A stretch of 64,000 nucleotides of DNA from Couchioplanes caeruleus (GTDB taxonomy: Bacteria > Actinomycetota > Actinomycetes > Mycobacteriales > Micromonosporaceae). Location: NCBI RefSeq assembly GCF_023499255.1, contig NZ_CP092183.1, positions 3,716,501-3,780,500 on the forward strand, written 5' to 3'. This document shows positions 16,210 through 24,311 of the stretch, one piece after another. The notes under the pieces were generated by a model. That model was not told where the DNA came from. It saw only the letters and a program-made list of their open reading frames with translations, and did not search any database. A program made the position numbers and the translations under genes. Position 1 is the first letter of the stretch. Each line of letters begins with the position of its first letter.

Positions 16210-18717
16210 TCAGCGGGTGCGGATGCGCAGGAAGGTCGCGGAGTTCGCGGGGAAGGTCCGGGTGAACGTGGAGGCGATCCCGCCCACGGTCGTGGTGACG
16301 GGCTGGATCGGTTCGGCGCTGCGGGTGTTCTGCTCGCCGGGATCGCCGGTGATGACGGTCATCCGGGCGGCCGGGCGCACCCGCAGCCCGCCGAGGTCGA
16401 CCCGGGTGACGGCCGGGGTGTCCTGGGCGTTGACGACCTTGACGATCAGCTCGCCGGTGCGGTCGTCGCGGGTGACGACCTGCGCGAACGGCTCGGTCAC
16501 CTTGTCGTCGGTGAAGCTGCCCCACTCCTTCCCGTCGAGCAGCAGCCGTACGTGTGTGCCGCGCACCTCGATGCGCACGTCGTACGTCTTGCCGGTGACC
16601 ACCGAGCCGGGCTTGGCGATCACGATCTCCTTGCTGTTGCCCGCGCCCTTCTGGATCGCGTCCTGGGTGTTGTTCCAGCCGCCGATGTTCCACCAGTAGA
16701 GCTCGCCGGTCTCCTGCACGCCGAAGGCGACGAGGAAGCCCTCCGCGCCGGCGTTCTTCGTGGCCTTGAGCGTCAGGTCGTAGTCGGTGGCCGTGATGTT
16801 CCCGGCCTTCACCAGCGTGTCCTGGGCCGCGGTGTCGGACTGCGTGTAGGCGCCGTTCGTGACCGACCAGGAGCCGCGCGGCTCGACGACCGTCCAGCCG
16901 TTGTCGTCGCCGTCGTCGAAGTCGTCGGCGAACAGCGGCGTGCCGTCGGGGGTGGTCACCGTCACGTCGTCGTACGTGGCGGAGGTGGCCCAGGTCGACA
17001 GGCCGATCGCGCCGGTGATGGGCTTCGGCTGCACGACGCGGCCGGTGGCGCGGCTGGGCACCACCCGGTCGCCGACGTTGGTCATGAACAGTTTCTGCAT
17101 CTGGTAGCTGGTGGTGCCCCACGACTCGTCGTTGTCGAACCAGATCAGGTCGGGACGCCACTGCACGTTGTCGATGTTGGCCAGCAGGGGCGCGTACGAG
17201 GCCATCTTCACCACGTCGGCGTTGCGTTCGAGGCCGGTCATGTACGCCGCCTCGGCCAGGGAGTTGGACAGCTTCGCGTCCAGCGAGGCGTACTCGCCGA
17301 GGAACACCTTCGGCCCGCTGCGGTCGTACGCGTCATAGCGCTTGTTGTTCTGCAGGAACCACGCCGGGCTGTTGTAGTAGTGCTCGTCGACCATGTCGAC
17401 GCCCGCCGCGCGGTTCCTGGCCCAGAGCCGGTCGAAGGTGGCGCCCTGGTCGTCGGGCCCGGAGTTGCTGATCACGGTGAAGCCGGGGTGGGCGGCCTCG
17501 ATCGCGGCACGGAACTTCTCGAAGTTGGCGAAGTACTCGTCGGGAAGGTTCTCCTCGTTGCCGACCGCGATGTGGGTCAGCCCGAACGGCCGCGGATGGC
17601 CCATCCGGGCGCGCAGCCTGCCCCAGCGCGAGGTGACCGGCCCGTTGGCGAACTCGATCAGGTCGAGCGTGTCCTGGATGTGCCGTTGCAGCAGCGCGGG
17701 GTCGTCGGTGGCACGGTTCTGCCCGCAGCCGGTGACGAGGGCGGGCACGACGGGCAGCGGCATCGCCCCGATGTCCTCGGCGAACTGGAGGTACTCGAAG
17801 TAGCCGAGCCCGTAGGACTGGTTGTAGCCCCAGAAGTTCGCGTTGGTGGCCCGCGTCTCGACCGGCCCGACGGTGTCCTTCCACTGGTACGCGCGCGCCC
17901 GTGGGTAGCCGTGCTCCGCGTCGTACGCCTCCATGCTGCCGGTGTTGACCAGGCAGCCGCCGGGGAAGCGGACGAAGCCGGGATGCAGCGCGGCGATCTT
18001 CTCGGCCAGGTCCCGGCGCAGCCCGGTCGCCCGGTGCTTGTACGTGTCCCGCGGGAACAACGACACCATGTCGAGGCGCAGGGTGCCGGTGCCCCCGGCG
18101 AATACCGACAGCCGCCCGGTGCCGAGGGTGTGGGTGGCGGTGAGCGGGACGGCGTACCTGCGCCACGTGTCGCCGTGGACGGTGATCGTCCGCGGGCGGG
18201 CGCCGGTGAGCGCCACGGTCAGCGGGGTGCCGGCCGGGTTGTCGCTGCGGGCCCAGACGGAGAAGTCGTAGCGGGCCCCGGCCCGGAGCGCGAAGCCGGT
18301 GTCGTAGCCGGAGTTCGTCACGCCGTACCGGCCGCCGGCGGGGTTCGCCAGGGTCAGCTTCAGGTAGGTGCGGTTGCGCTCGTTGAGGCGCGCGTCGTCG
18401 TTCACCGTGGTCGCGGTGCCGCCGCCGCCCGACTGCGCGGTGGGCGTCCACGCGGTCAGGCCGGTGTACGCACGGTTGTCGACCGGGAGGAACTCGAAGG
18501 AGCGGTTGCGGACCAGTTCGGCGTAGAGGCCGCCGTCGGCCGCGGAGTTGATGTCCTCGAAGAAGACGCCGTACAGGGAGCGGGGCAGTGCGGGGCCGGT
18601 GGCGCGCGGGTCGACCGTGATCGTGTAGTCCGGGTCGGCCGCCCGGGCGGGTACGCCGGCCGCGGTGATCAGCAGGGCGGCCGCCGCGGCGGTGGCGAGC
18701 AGGCGGGAGCGGGACAT
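16210..18717 (-). CDS. Secreted GH51 alpha-L-arabinofuranosidase
   Basis: An 835-residue enzyme with a Sec signal peptide of about 26 residues. The GH51 opening LPRSLYGVFFEDINSAADGG is at about 44-64. A carbohydrate-binding-like jelly roll follows (FSVWARSDN region), then a TIM barrel with acid/base Glu388 (AVGNEENLP) and nucleophile Glu475 (FLGEYAS). A C-terminal LamG/CBM-like insert (VVEPRGSWSVTNGAYTQSDT) and a beta domain complete it. It removes terminal arabinofuranose from arabinan or arabinoxylan outside the cell. AGGAGG lies 5 bases before the ATG. It is the first gene of the operon with GH43. The palindrome 18743-18758 just upstream suggests LacI-family repression. Confidence 0.93.
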   Translation of the reverse strand: MSRSRLLATAAAAALLITAAGVPARAADPDYTITVDPRATGPALPRSLYGVFFEDINSAADGGLYAELVRNRSFEFLPVDNRAYTGLTAWTPTAQSGGGGTATTVNDDARLNERNRTYLKLTLANPAGGRYGVTNSGYDTGFALRAGARYDFSVWARSDNPAGTPLTVALTGARPRTITVHGDTWRRYAVPLTATHTLGTGRLSVFAGGTGTLRLDMVSLFPRDTYKHRATGLRRDLAEKIAALHPGFVRFPGGCLVNTGSMEAYDAEHGYPRARAYQWKDTVGPVETRATNANFWGYNQSYGLGYFEYLQFAEDIGAMPLPVVPALVTGCGQNRATDDPALLQRHIQDTLDLIEFANGPVTSRWGRLRARMGHPRPFGLTHIAVGNEENLPDEYFANFEKFRAAIEAAHPGFTVISNSGPDDQGATFDRLWARNRAAGVDMVDEHYYNSPAWFLQNNKRYDAYDRSGPKVFLGEYASLDAKLSNSLAEAAYMTGLERNADVVKMASYAPLLANIDNVQWRPDLIWFDNDESWGTTSYQMQKLFMTNVGDRVVPSRATGRVVQPKPITGAIGLSTWATSATYDDVTVTTPDGTPLFADDFDDGDDNGWTVVEPRGSWSVTNGAYTQSDTAAQDTLVKAGNITATDYDLTLKATKNAGAEGFLVAFGVQETGELYWWNIGGWNNTQDAIQKGAGNSKEIVIAKPGSVVTGKTYDVRIEVRGTHVRLLLDGKEWGSFTDDKVTEPFAQVVTRDDRTGELIVKVVNAQDTPAVTRVDLGGLRVRPAARMTVITGDPGEQNTRSAEPIQPVTTTVGGIASTFTRTFPANSATFLRIRTR

Positions 18718-18742
18718 GGGTCCTCCTGGTGGGCAGGAGTGG

Positions 18743-18758
18743 TTGTTACCGTTAACAA
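18743..18758. promoter_or_regulatory. LacI-type operator in front of the arabinofuranosidase operon
   Basis: TTGTTACC-GTTAACAA is palindromic at 7 of 8 pairs with a central CG, as LacI-family sites require. It lies 26-41 bases upstream of the GH51 start, where it would overlap the promoter or leader. No regulator gene is adjacent. The LacI gene at 8405 is a possible but unproven partner. Confidence 0.6.
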
Positions 18759-18848
18759 GCGCCGAGTATTATCGACGCCCGGCGATGCGTCAACAGCGGG
18801 GCAACCGCATTCCTCAGGGACGAGGCGCGGCGGCCGATCTCTGACAGC

Positions 18849-19784
18849 GTGCTGCGCCGACTGCTCTGCCTGGTGGCCGTCCTGTTCCTGGCCGGCGGCT
18901 TCGCCGCGCCCGCGCGGGCGGCGACCGGCTCCTGCCTGACCACCGGGGGCGGCCCGGCGTGCCTGGTCTGGACCGGCAAGGTCGTGCGGGTCGGCGACGG
19001 CGACACCGTGCTGGTCGACATCGCCGGCGACGGCACCGGCAACCCGCGCTGGATCCGCCTCATCAACGCGCAGGCGATGGAGCTGACCGTCTACTCCGGC
19101 ATCCCGTCCCGCCGGCGCGGCGAGTGCCATGCCGTCGCGGCCGCCGCCCGCTTCGAGCAGCTCGTCCGCGCCGGTGGCGGCGTCGTCCGGCTCACCGCGC
19201 AGAACGCCGCCAGCTCCAGCCGTAACCGGCCGCTGCGCTCCGTCCAGGTGCGCCTGAACGGGTCCTGGCACGACGTCGGGGAGGACCTGCTGCGCCGCGG
19301 CCTCGCCCTGTGGCAGCCGTTCAAGGGCGAGTGGGCGTGGAACGCGACGTACCGGGTGGCGCAGCAGCGTGCCGCCCGCGACGGACTCAACCTGTTCGAC
19401 ACCGACACGTGCGGGAGCGGCCCGGCGCAGGCCGCCCGGCTCACGGCCGTCGTCAACTACGACGCCCCGGGTCCCGACGAGCAGAACCTCAACGGCGAAT
19501 GGGTACGCATCGACAACGGCTCGGGCACCGCGGTCGCCCTGGGCGGCTGGTGGGTCCGCGACTCCGCCCTGCGCCGCTACACCTTCCGGGCCGGTACGGC
19601 GGTCCCCGCACACGGCTCGGTCTTCGTCCACGTCGGCAAGGGCACCGACACCGCGACCCACAAGTACTGGGGTCAGACCGCGCCCGTCTTCGACAACCCG
19701 ACCGGCGACGAGCAGGCCCTCGGCGACGGCGGGTACCTCTTCGACCCGCGCGGCGACCTGCGCGCCTGGATGCAGTACCCCTGA
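18849..19784 (+). CDS. Secreted staphylococcal-nuclease-like protein with lamin-tail domain
   Basis: A 311-residue exported protein with a signal peptide of about 25 residues. An SNase-type OB fold follows (VWTGKVVRVGDGDTVLVDI near 38-56, then RLINAQAMELTVYS). Its usual ERYGR-like arginines are poorly conserved, and ECHAVAAAARFEQLV replaces the typical core. From about residue 204 a lamin-tail domain is clear (VVNYDAPGPDEQNLNGEWVRI, then GGWWVRDSALRRYTF). This domain is often fused to secreted nucleases and may bind DNA or the surface. The start is GTG with no strong ribosome site. Catalytic competence is uncertain. Confidence 0.82.
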   Translation: MLRRLLCLVAVLFLAGGFAAPARAATGSCLTTGGGPACLVWTGKVVRVGDGDTVLVDIAGDGTGNPRWIRLINAQAMELTVYSGIPSRRRGECHAVAAAARFEQLVRAGGGVVRLTAQNAASSSRNRPLRSVQVRLNGSWHDVGEDLLRRGLALWQPFKGEWAWNATYRVAQQRAARDGLNLFDTDTCGSGPAQAARLTAVVNYDAPGPDEQNLNGEWVRIDNGSGTAVALGGWWVRDSALRRYTFRAGTAVPAHGSVFVHVGKGTDTATHKYWGQTAPVFDNPTGDEQALGDGGYLFDPRGDLRAWMQYP

Positions 19785-19788
19785 CGCC

Positions 19789-20901
19789 TCAGACCGAGGC
19801 ACGCTCCCGGACGGGTGCCCGCTGCGGGATCGGCTCCCAGTCGACCTGCGGGGTCCGTACCGCGTTGCGCAGCCTGCGGCCCAGGGGACGTTCCACGTAG
19901 CGGTGCACGAGCCAGGCCAGAACCAGCATGACCGCGGTGGTGGCGGCGACGATCGTCCACACCGGAGCGGTGGTGTGCTCGTATGCGGCCCGGATCAGCG
20001 TGTGCCCGATCCGGGCGTGCAGCAGGTACAGCGGGTACGTCAGCGCGCCCGCCACCGTCAGCCACCGCCACCTGATCCGGTCCGCCCGGCCCAGCGCGAT
20101 CAGCAGCAGCACCGCGAAACACAGTGTGATGATCACCAGGCCCGGCCAGGTCGGCACGGTGAACCCCGCGATGACGCCCTGCAGCCGGTCCTCGGCCCGG
20201 GACAGGCACACCAGCCAGGACATCCCGGTGATGCCGTAGAGCAGCGGCGTCGGCCCGAAGCGGTGGATCAGATAGAGCGCGATGCCGCCGATGAAGTACG
20301 GTGCGTAGTCGCTGACCGTCAGCGCGTTCAGCAGCGGGCTGCCCAGCGACGGCGTGATCACCGCGACGGTCATCCACACGGCGCACAGCAGTACGGCCCG
20401 CCGGTACGTCAGCCCGCGGCCCAGCACCAGCGCCATGATCAGGTAGAACTTCAGCTCGACGAACAGGGTCCAGTACACGCCGTCGACCGGGTCGTGTCCG
20501 AGCGGCTGCTGCAGCATGCTCAGGTTCACGAGGATCGTCATGAGGCTGGGCCGGCCCTGATCCATCGAGCTGCGCGTGAGCGGGAAGGCGAGCGCCACGG
20601 CCCCGGTGAGCAGCACGGCCGCCCAGTACGCCGGATAGAGCCGGCCCACCCGGGAGGCGAAGAACTCGCCCAGCGTCCGCCCCCAGCTGCTCATGCAGAT
20701 CACGAAGCCGCTGATCAGGAAGAAGAGCTCCACGCCGAGGAAGCCGTAGACGGTCACGTGCACGGTCCGCGGAAGGAAGTACTCGGGGAGCCGGACGCCG
20801 TCGATGCGCCACGCCACCGTGTAGTGGTACGCCAGCACGGCCAGGGCGGCGACCAGGCGCAGGCCGTCGAGGGCCGCGAGCCGCGGGCTGGGCCGGCTCA
20901 C
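19789..20901 (-). CDS. Acyltransferase 3 family membrane protein
   Basis: A 370-residue integral membrane acyltransferase. It opens with AALDGLRLVAALAVLAYHY, the family signature with its catalytic His. FLGVELFFLISGFVI follows and then about ten hydrophobic helices. This family O-acylates cell-surface polysaccharides, antibiotics or glycolipids from cytoplasmic acyl donors. The GTG start overlaps the stop of the anti-sigma-like gene (GTGA, 4 bases), so it is the third gene of the sigma-factor operon. That arrangement implies acylation of an envelope component as a stress or signal output; the acceptor is unknown. It is convergent with the nuclease-like gene, 4 bases apart. Confidence 0.9.
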   Translation of the reverse strand: MSRPSPRLAALDGLRLVAALAVLAYHYTVAWRIDGVRLPEYFLPRTVHVTVYGFLGVELFFLISGFVICMSSWGRTLGEFFASRVGRLYPAYWAAVLLTGAVALAFPLTRSSMDQGRPSLMTILVNLSMLQQPLGHDPVDGVYWTLFVELKFYLIMALVLGRGLTYRRAVLLCAVWMTVAVITPSLGSPLLNALTVSDYAPYFIGGIALYLIHRFGPTPLLYGITGMSWLVCLSRAEDRLQGVIAGFTVPTWPGLVIITLCFAVLLLIALGRADRIRWRWLTVAGALTYPLYLLHARIGHTLIRAAYEHTTAPVWTIVAATTAVMLVLAWLVHRYVERPLGRRLRNAVRTPQVDWEPIPQRAPVRERASV

Positions 20902-21485
20902 TTCTTCGTCACCTTGAACGCGTACGCGTCGAACTGCCCGCCGCTGCCCATGACGACGCGCAGCGAACCCTCGCGGGCCATGGTGAACTCGTACTCCGCG
21001 GCCGTGCCGGCGTCGGTGCAGGCGATCGTGTCCTGCTGGTCGACCTCGTCGTCGAGCAGGATGGTGACCGGCAGCGGCGCCGGTCCGGAGCAGCCCACGC
21101 GCAGCAGGTGCCGCCCCTTGCCGACGTCCATGCCGATGTCCTGGGAACCGTCCACCACGCCCTCCTGCTGGGCGCCGGGCACCAGGCCGCGGGCGATGTC
21201 GGCCTTGTCCGGCCGGCCCCGCCACGGCATCCCGGACACGTACGGTTCGGCGAACGCCGAGAACGACGCGCTCGGCACGGAGGCCGGCGCCACGCCGTCG
21301 CCCCCGCCTCGCTGGCTGATGATGAACGTCCCGCCGGCGGCCATCACGACGGTCGCGAGCGCGGCGGCCCGTACGGTGGCCCGCCGGTGCACGGTGCGGC
21401 GGGCGGCTGCCGGTCCGGGCGGCTGGACCCGGGGCAGCGCCCGGCGGCGCATGTCCTCGAAGAGGGGGGCGAGCGGGTCAGGCAC
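20898..21485 (-). CDS. Putative membrane anti-sigma-like or sensor protein
   Basis: A 195-residue protein with one membrane helix at about 37-57. A basic cytoplasmic N-terminus of about 36 residues precedes it (LFEDMRRRALPRVQPPG), and an extracytoplasmic domain of about 135 residues follows. That domain has two cysteines (RVGCSGPAPLP and TIACTDAGTA) that could form a disulfide. Its strands resemble a small ligand-binding beta sandwich. It follows an ECF sigma gene and overlaps it by 8 bases, which is the usual place for an anti-sigma factor. However, the cytoplasmic part is short and lacks the zinc-binding HxxxCxxC motif. The name is therefore positional. Confidence 0.7.
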   Translation of the reverse strand: MPDPLAPLFEDMRRRALPRVQPPGPAAARRTVHRRATVRAAALATVVMAAGGTFIISQRGGGDGVAPASVPSASFSAFAEPYVSGMPWRGRPDKADIARGLVPGAQQEGVVDGSQDIGMDVGKGRHLLRVGCSGPAPLPVTILLDDEVDQQDTIACTDAGTAAEYEFTMAREGSLRVVMGSGGQFDAYAFKVTKK

Positions 21486-21990
21486 GGCGGGCCTCCGGGT
21501 GGTCGGACTGGTGCAACTGGACGGCGAGACCCGCACGGCCGCGGTGCAGCCACGACTTCACGGTGCCGATCGCGACGTTCTCCCGTTCGGCGATCTCGGA
21601 GACGCTCAGGTCGCCCAGGTAGTGCAGGACCATCGCGCGGCGTTGCGCGGGCGGGAGCGTGGCCAGCGCCTCCACCAGCTCGATCCGGTCGGTGTTCGGG
21701 CCCTCCACCCGCGGCTCCTGCGGCCGCTGCCGGCGCAGGAAGGACAGCGCCGTGCGGGACCGGCGCCACCGGCTCACGGCGAGGTTCCACGCCACCCGGC
21801 GCACCCATGCGACCGGGTCGTCGTACCGCGACACCGATGACCACTTGCGCAGCGCCCGGCAGAACGCCTCCTGGACGACGTCCTGGGCCTCCTGCCGGTC
21901 GCCGAAGTACGCGTACAACTGCACGGTGAGGTCGGCGTACTGCGCGGCGTACACCGCGTCGAAGTCCGCTGGGGTTCCGGCCGCCGGCAT
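21478..21990 (-). CDS. ECF RNA polymerase sigma factor, SigE-like subfamily
   Basis: A 170-residue group-4 sigma factor. Region 2 is clear (YAYFGDRQEAQDVVQEAFCRALRKW) and binds the -10 element. Region 4 has LPPAQRRAMVLHYLGDLSVSEIAER and then VAIGTVKSWLHRGRA, the helix-turn-helix for the -35 element. I chose ATG 21990 because AGGGGAG lies about 11 bases upstream. ATG 22035 or GTG 22041 would add up to 17 poorly constrained residues. It heads an operon with the membrane sensor-like gene (8-base overlap) and the acyltransferase (4-base overlap). The signal is probably extracellular, sensed by the second gene. Confidence 0.92.
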   Translation of the reverse strand: MPAAGTPADFDAVYAAQYADLTVQLYAYFGDRQEAQDVVQEAFCRALRKWSSVSRYDDPVAWVRRVAWNLAVSRWRRSRTALSFLRRQRPQEPRVEGPNTDRIELVEALATLPPAQRRAMVLHYLGDLSVSEIAERENVAIGTVKSWLHRGRAGLAVQLHQSDHPEARRA

Positions 21991-22161
21991 GGTCCCTGGT
22001 GCTCCCCTCGGAGGGCCCTCCGTGGTGGTGGTCATGGCCACTACACGCGGTACCGACGATCAAGGTTGCAGACAATCTCGTCACGTCGCGCGCAGGCGAG
22101 GATCGCACATCCGGGCGTCCACTAGGCTGCTGGTCACGGGATTCGCGCAGCGAGGGGTGTC

Positions 22162-22848
22162 ATGGTCGACGTCGGGCAGCAGCGCCTGCCGGGCTCCGGC
22201 GCGGCGCGGGAGCCGGGGCGCCTGCCCCGCGGACGGCACGATCTGCCGCGGGAGTTCGTCTCGCGCACCCAGCGTGACCGGCTCATCGACGCGATGGCCC
22301 GGGTCGTGGCGCAGAAGGGGTACGCGAACGCGTCGCTGACCGAGGTGTGCGCGACGGCCGGGGTGTCCACCCGGGCCTTCTACGAGCACTTCGCCGACAA
22401 GGAGGCGTGCCTGCTCGCGGCGTTCGACCTGGGCGTGGACCTGATGCAGAAGGCCGTCGCCGAGGCGTTCGGCCGGCCCGCGCGCTGGCCCGAGCGGATC
22501 CACCGCGGACTCGACACGCTGCTGCGGATCCTGGCCGCCGAGCCCGCGTTCGCGGTGATGGCGGTGGTCGAGGTGCTGGCGGCGGGGCCGCGGGCGCGGG
22601 AGCGGCGGCGGGCGCTGCTGGAGAGTTACGCCGGCTTCTTCGCCGAGGTGCCGCGGCGCCCCGGCGGGCCGCAGGTGCCCGCCGGGGTCGTCGACGCCGT
22701 GATGGCCGGCGTGTACGGGGTCATCTTCGACATGGTCTCGACGGGCCGGGCGGCGGAGTTGCCGGACCGCCTGCCCGACCTCACGTACTTCGTGCTGGTG
22801 CCGTTCCTGGGCCCGGCCGTGGCGGCCCGGGTGGCCGCCACGGGGTGA
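22162..22848 (+). CDS. TetR-family transcriptional regulator
   Basis: A 228-residue regulator with an extended N-terminus of about 30 residues before the DNA-binding domain. The helix-turn-helix core reads SLTEVCATAGVSTRAFYEHFADKEACLLAAF at about 58-89, as two adjoining halves. GAGGGG lies 5 bases before the ATG. It is convergent with the secreted-protein gene, with stops 3 bases apart, and divergent from the sigma operon across about 170 bp. Its target is not evident; the DUF6230 pair on the opposite strand does not share a promoter with it. Confidence 0.9.
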   Translation: MVDVGQQRLPGSGAAREPGRLPRGRHDLPREFVSRTQRDRLIDAMARVVAQKGYANASLTEVCATAGVSTRAFYEHFADKEACLLAAFDLGVDLMQKAVAEAFGRPARWPERIHRGLDTLLRILAAEPAFAVMAVVEVLAAGPRARERRRALLESYAGFFAEVPRRPGGPQVPAGVVDAVMAGVYGVIFDMVSTGRAAELPDRLPDLTYFVLVPFLGPAVAARVAATG

Positions 22849-22855
22849 GCCTCAC
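22845..22855. other. Palindrome spanning convergent stop codons
   Basis: GTGAG-C-CTCAC contains the TGA of the TetR gene and the TGA of the convergent secreted-protein gene. It is one of several such short palindromes at tail-to-tail junctions in the window. Confidence 0.35.
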
Positions 22856-23556
22856 TCGGGCGGGGCGACCGTGCCGTCGGTGACCGTGATCTGCTGGGCC
22901 GCGTCCGTGGTGTCGGTGACCGCGTAGCGGGCCGAGAACGTCGCCGTGGTGGCGCCGGTCGGGCAGGTCAGGCCGCCGGTGACGTGGATCGGCAGGCTGA
23001 CGCCGGCGGAGAAGTCGAGCACCGGCGGGGCGGTGTCGGTGCCGTCGACCCACGGGCCGCTCACCGAGGCGGGGCCGTCCGGCGCCACGGTGACCGTGCA
23101 GGAGGCGAGGCCGGAGATCGTGGTGACCACGCCCCCGGCCGGGATGGTCATCGTGCCGGTCGAGCCGGCCGGGTCGTACTGCAGGGCGATCGTCCAGTCG
23201 CCGTTGGTGTTGTTGGAGACGGTCCTGGCGGTCGTGAACAGCACGTTGGTCGGGCAGTTGCCGCCGTTGTTGGTGAACGTGGCCGGGGTCAGGGCGGACG
23301 TGACCGGCCCGTCGGCGCTGGTGTTGCCGGGCTCCTCGGGCACCTGCCCGGTGTTGCCCGACTGGTTGCAGGTCACCGTGGTGCTGCCGACGACGAACTT
23401 CGCGGTGGTCCCGCTGACCAGCGAGGCCGTGTACGCGTGCCCGGCCGGGCTGACGGTCGTGCCCGGGGCCAGCGCCCAGGCCGGGGTGGCGGACATCGCG
23501 CCCAGGCCGAGGCCCACGGCGGCGGCGATGACGCCCTTGCGGCGCAGTCGTTGCAT
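22852..23556 (-). CDS. Secreted protein of unknown function
   Basis: A 234-residue exported protein with a signal peptide ending around ATPAWA (residue 28). The mature part is rich in Thr, Gly and Ala with predicted beta strands throughout and no catalytic motif that I recognise. Four cysteines (TVTCNQSG, GNCPTN, ASCTVTV, LTCPTG) may form two disulfides. GGGAGA lies 5 bases before the ATG, and the gene follows the DUF6230 gene by 9 bases. The two products are probably made together and exported to the same place. Actinomycete DUF6230 genes are usually followed by a DUF6114 gene; this is not one. Confidence 0.8.
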   Translation of the reverse strand: MQRLRRKGVIAAAVGLGLGAMSATPAWALAPGTTVSPAGHAYTASLVSGTTAKFVVGSTTVTCNQSGNTGQVPEEPGNTSADGPVTSALTPATFTNNGGNCPTNVLFTTARTVSNNTNGDWTIALQYDPAGSTGTMTIPAGGVVTTISGLASCTVTVAPDGPASVSGPWVDGTDTAPPVLDFSAGVSLPIHVTGGLTCPTGATTATFSARYAVTDTTDAAQQITVTDGTVAPPE

Positions 23557-23565
23557 CTGTTCTCC

Positions 23566-24213
23566 CTAGAAGCACTCGTCCTTGCCCCAGTGCAGGGACA
23601 GCTTGAGGTCGCGCAGGTTGAACTCGCCGGCCGAGGTGGCCCAGGCGACCTGCTTGAGATCGGTGATCGTGACCTTGTCGGCCTGCTGGCTGAAGAAGCC
23701 CTCGCGGCGCTGGTCCTTCTCGCCCGGGATGTCGTTCGGGCCCTTGTCCAGCGTGGACGCGTCGCGGCCGATCTCGATGGTCTCGAACTTCGCGTCGCCG
23801 CCGAGCTGGGACATGTCGACGACCATGTTCTTCGCGGTCACCGGCTGACTGCCGGTGCCGGCCCTGATGGTGAGGCTGACCGAGCCGAAGTCGCCGAGGT
23901 CGGTGACCACGGACTGGCACAGGTTCTTCAGCGTCGCGGTCTTCATGGCGGAGACCGCGACCGGCTCGGGCTGCTGCGAGTCGCCGCCGGGCTCCTTGCG
24001 GGCGTCGACCGTGCCGTACTGGACGAAGCCGGTGGCCACGAGCTCGTCGGCGCTGACCTTGAACTGCTGGCCGGAGACGACGAAGGTCGCCGCCAGCGCG
24101 CCGTGCGAGATCAGCGTGACGACGCCCGCGGTGGCCACCGTGCTCAGGCCCATCACGAGCGCGAAGCGGCGCCAGCGGGTGCCGCCTTCCGGGGCTGCGG
24201 GGCGATGGCTCAT
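23566..24213 (-). CDS. DUF6230 family protein
   Basis: A 215-residue protein of a family that I recognise from streptomycetes. It has a short cytoplasmic lead (RWRRFALVMGLS), one signal-anchor helix, and then the typical mature start ALAATFVVSGQQFKVSADEL. Conserved blocks follow: VAVSAMKTATLKNLCQSVV, RDASTLDKGPNDIPG, FFSQQADKVTITDLKQVAWAT and a terminal KDECF. The function of the family is unknown; it is linked with spore or hyphal surface genes in streptomycetes. ATG 24213 is chosen because AGGAG lies 8 bases upstream; the in-frame GTG 24222 is less likely. An inverted repeat at 24242-24261 lies just upstream. Confidence 0.9.
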   Translation of the reverse strand: MSHRPAAPEGGTRWRRFALVMGLSTVATAGVVTLISHGALAATFVVSGQQFKVSADELVATGFVQYGTVDARKEPGGDSQQPEPVAVSAMKTATLKNLCQSVVTDLGDFGSVSLTIRAGTGSQPVTAKNMVVDMSQLGGDAKFETIEIGRDASTLDKGPNDIPGEKDQRREGFFSQQADKVTITDLKQVAWATSAGEFNLRDLKLSLHWGKDECF

Positions 24214-24241
24214 CGAACGCACTCCTGTCCGCCAGGGGATC

Positions 24242-24261
24242 CAGAAAAGATGCTTTTTCTG
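24242..24261. promoter_or_regulatory. Inverted repeat upstream of the DUF6230 operon
   Basis: CAGAAAA-GATGCT-TTTTCTG is a perfect 7-bp repeat 29-48 bases before the DUF6230 start. It is A/T-rich in a very GC-rich window. It is a candidate operator or a 5'-leader hairpin. Confidence 0.45.
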
Positions 24262-24311
24262 AATGGACGGACGTTAACCCCGGTCCGGAAGCACCGTCAA
24301 GACATGAATCT

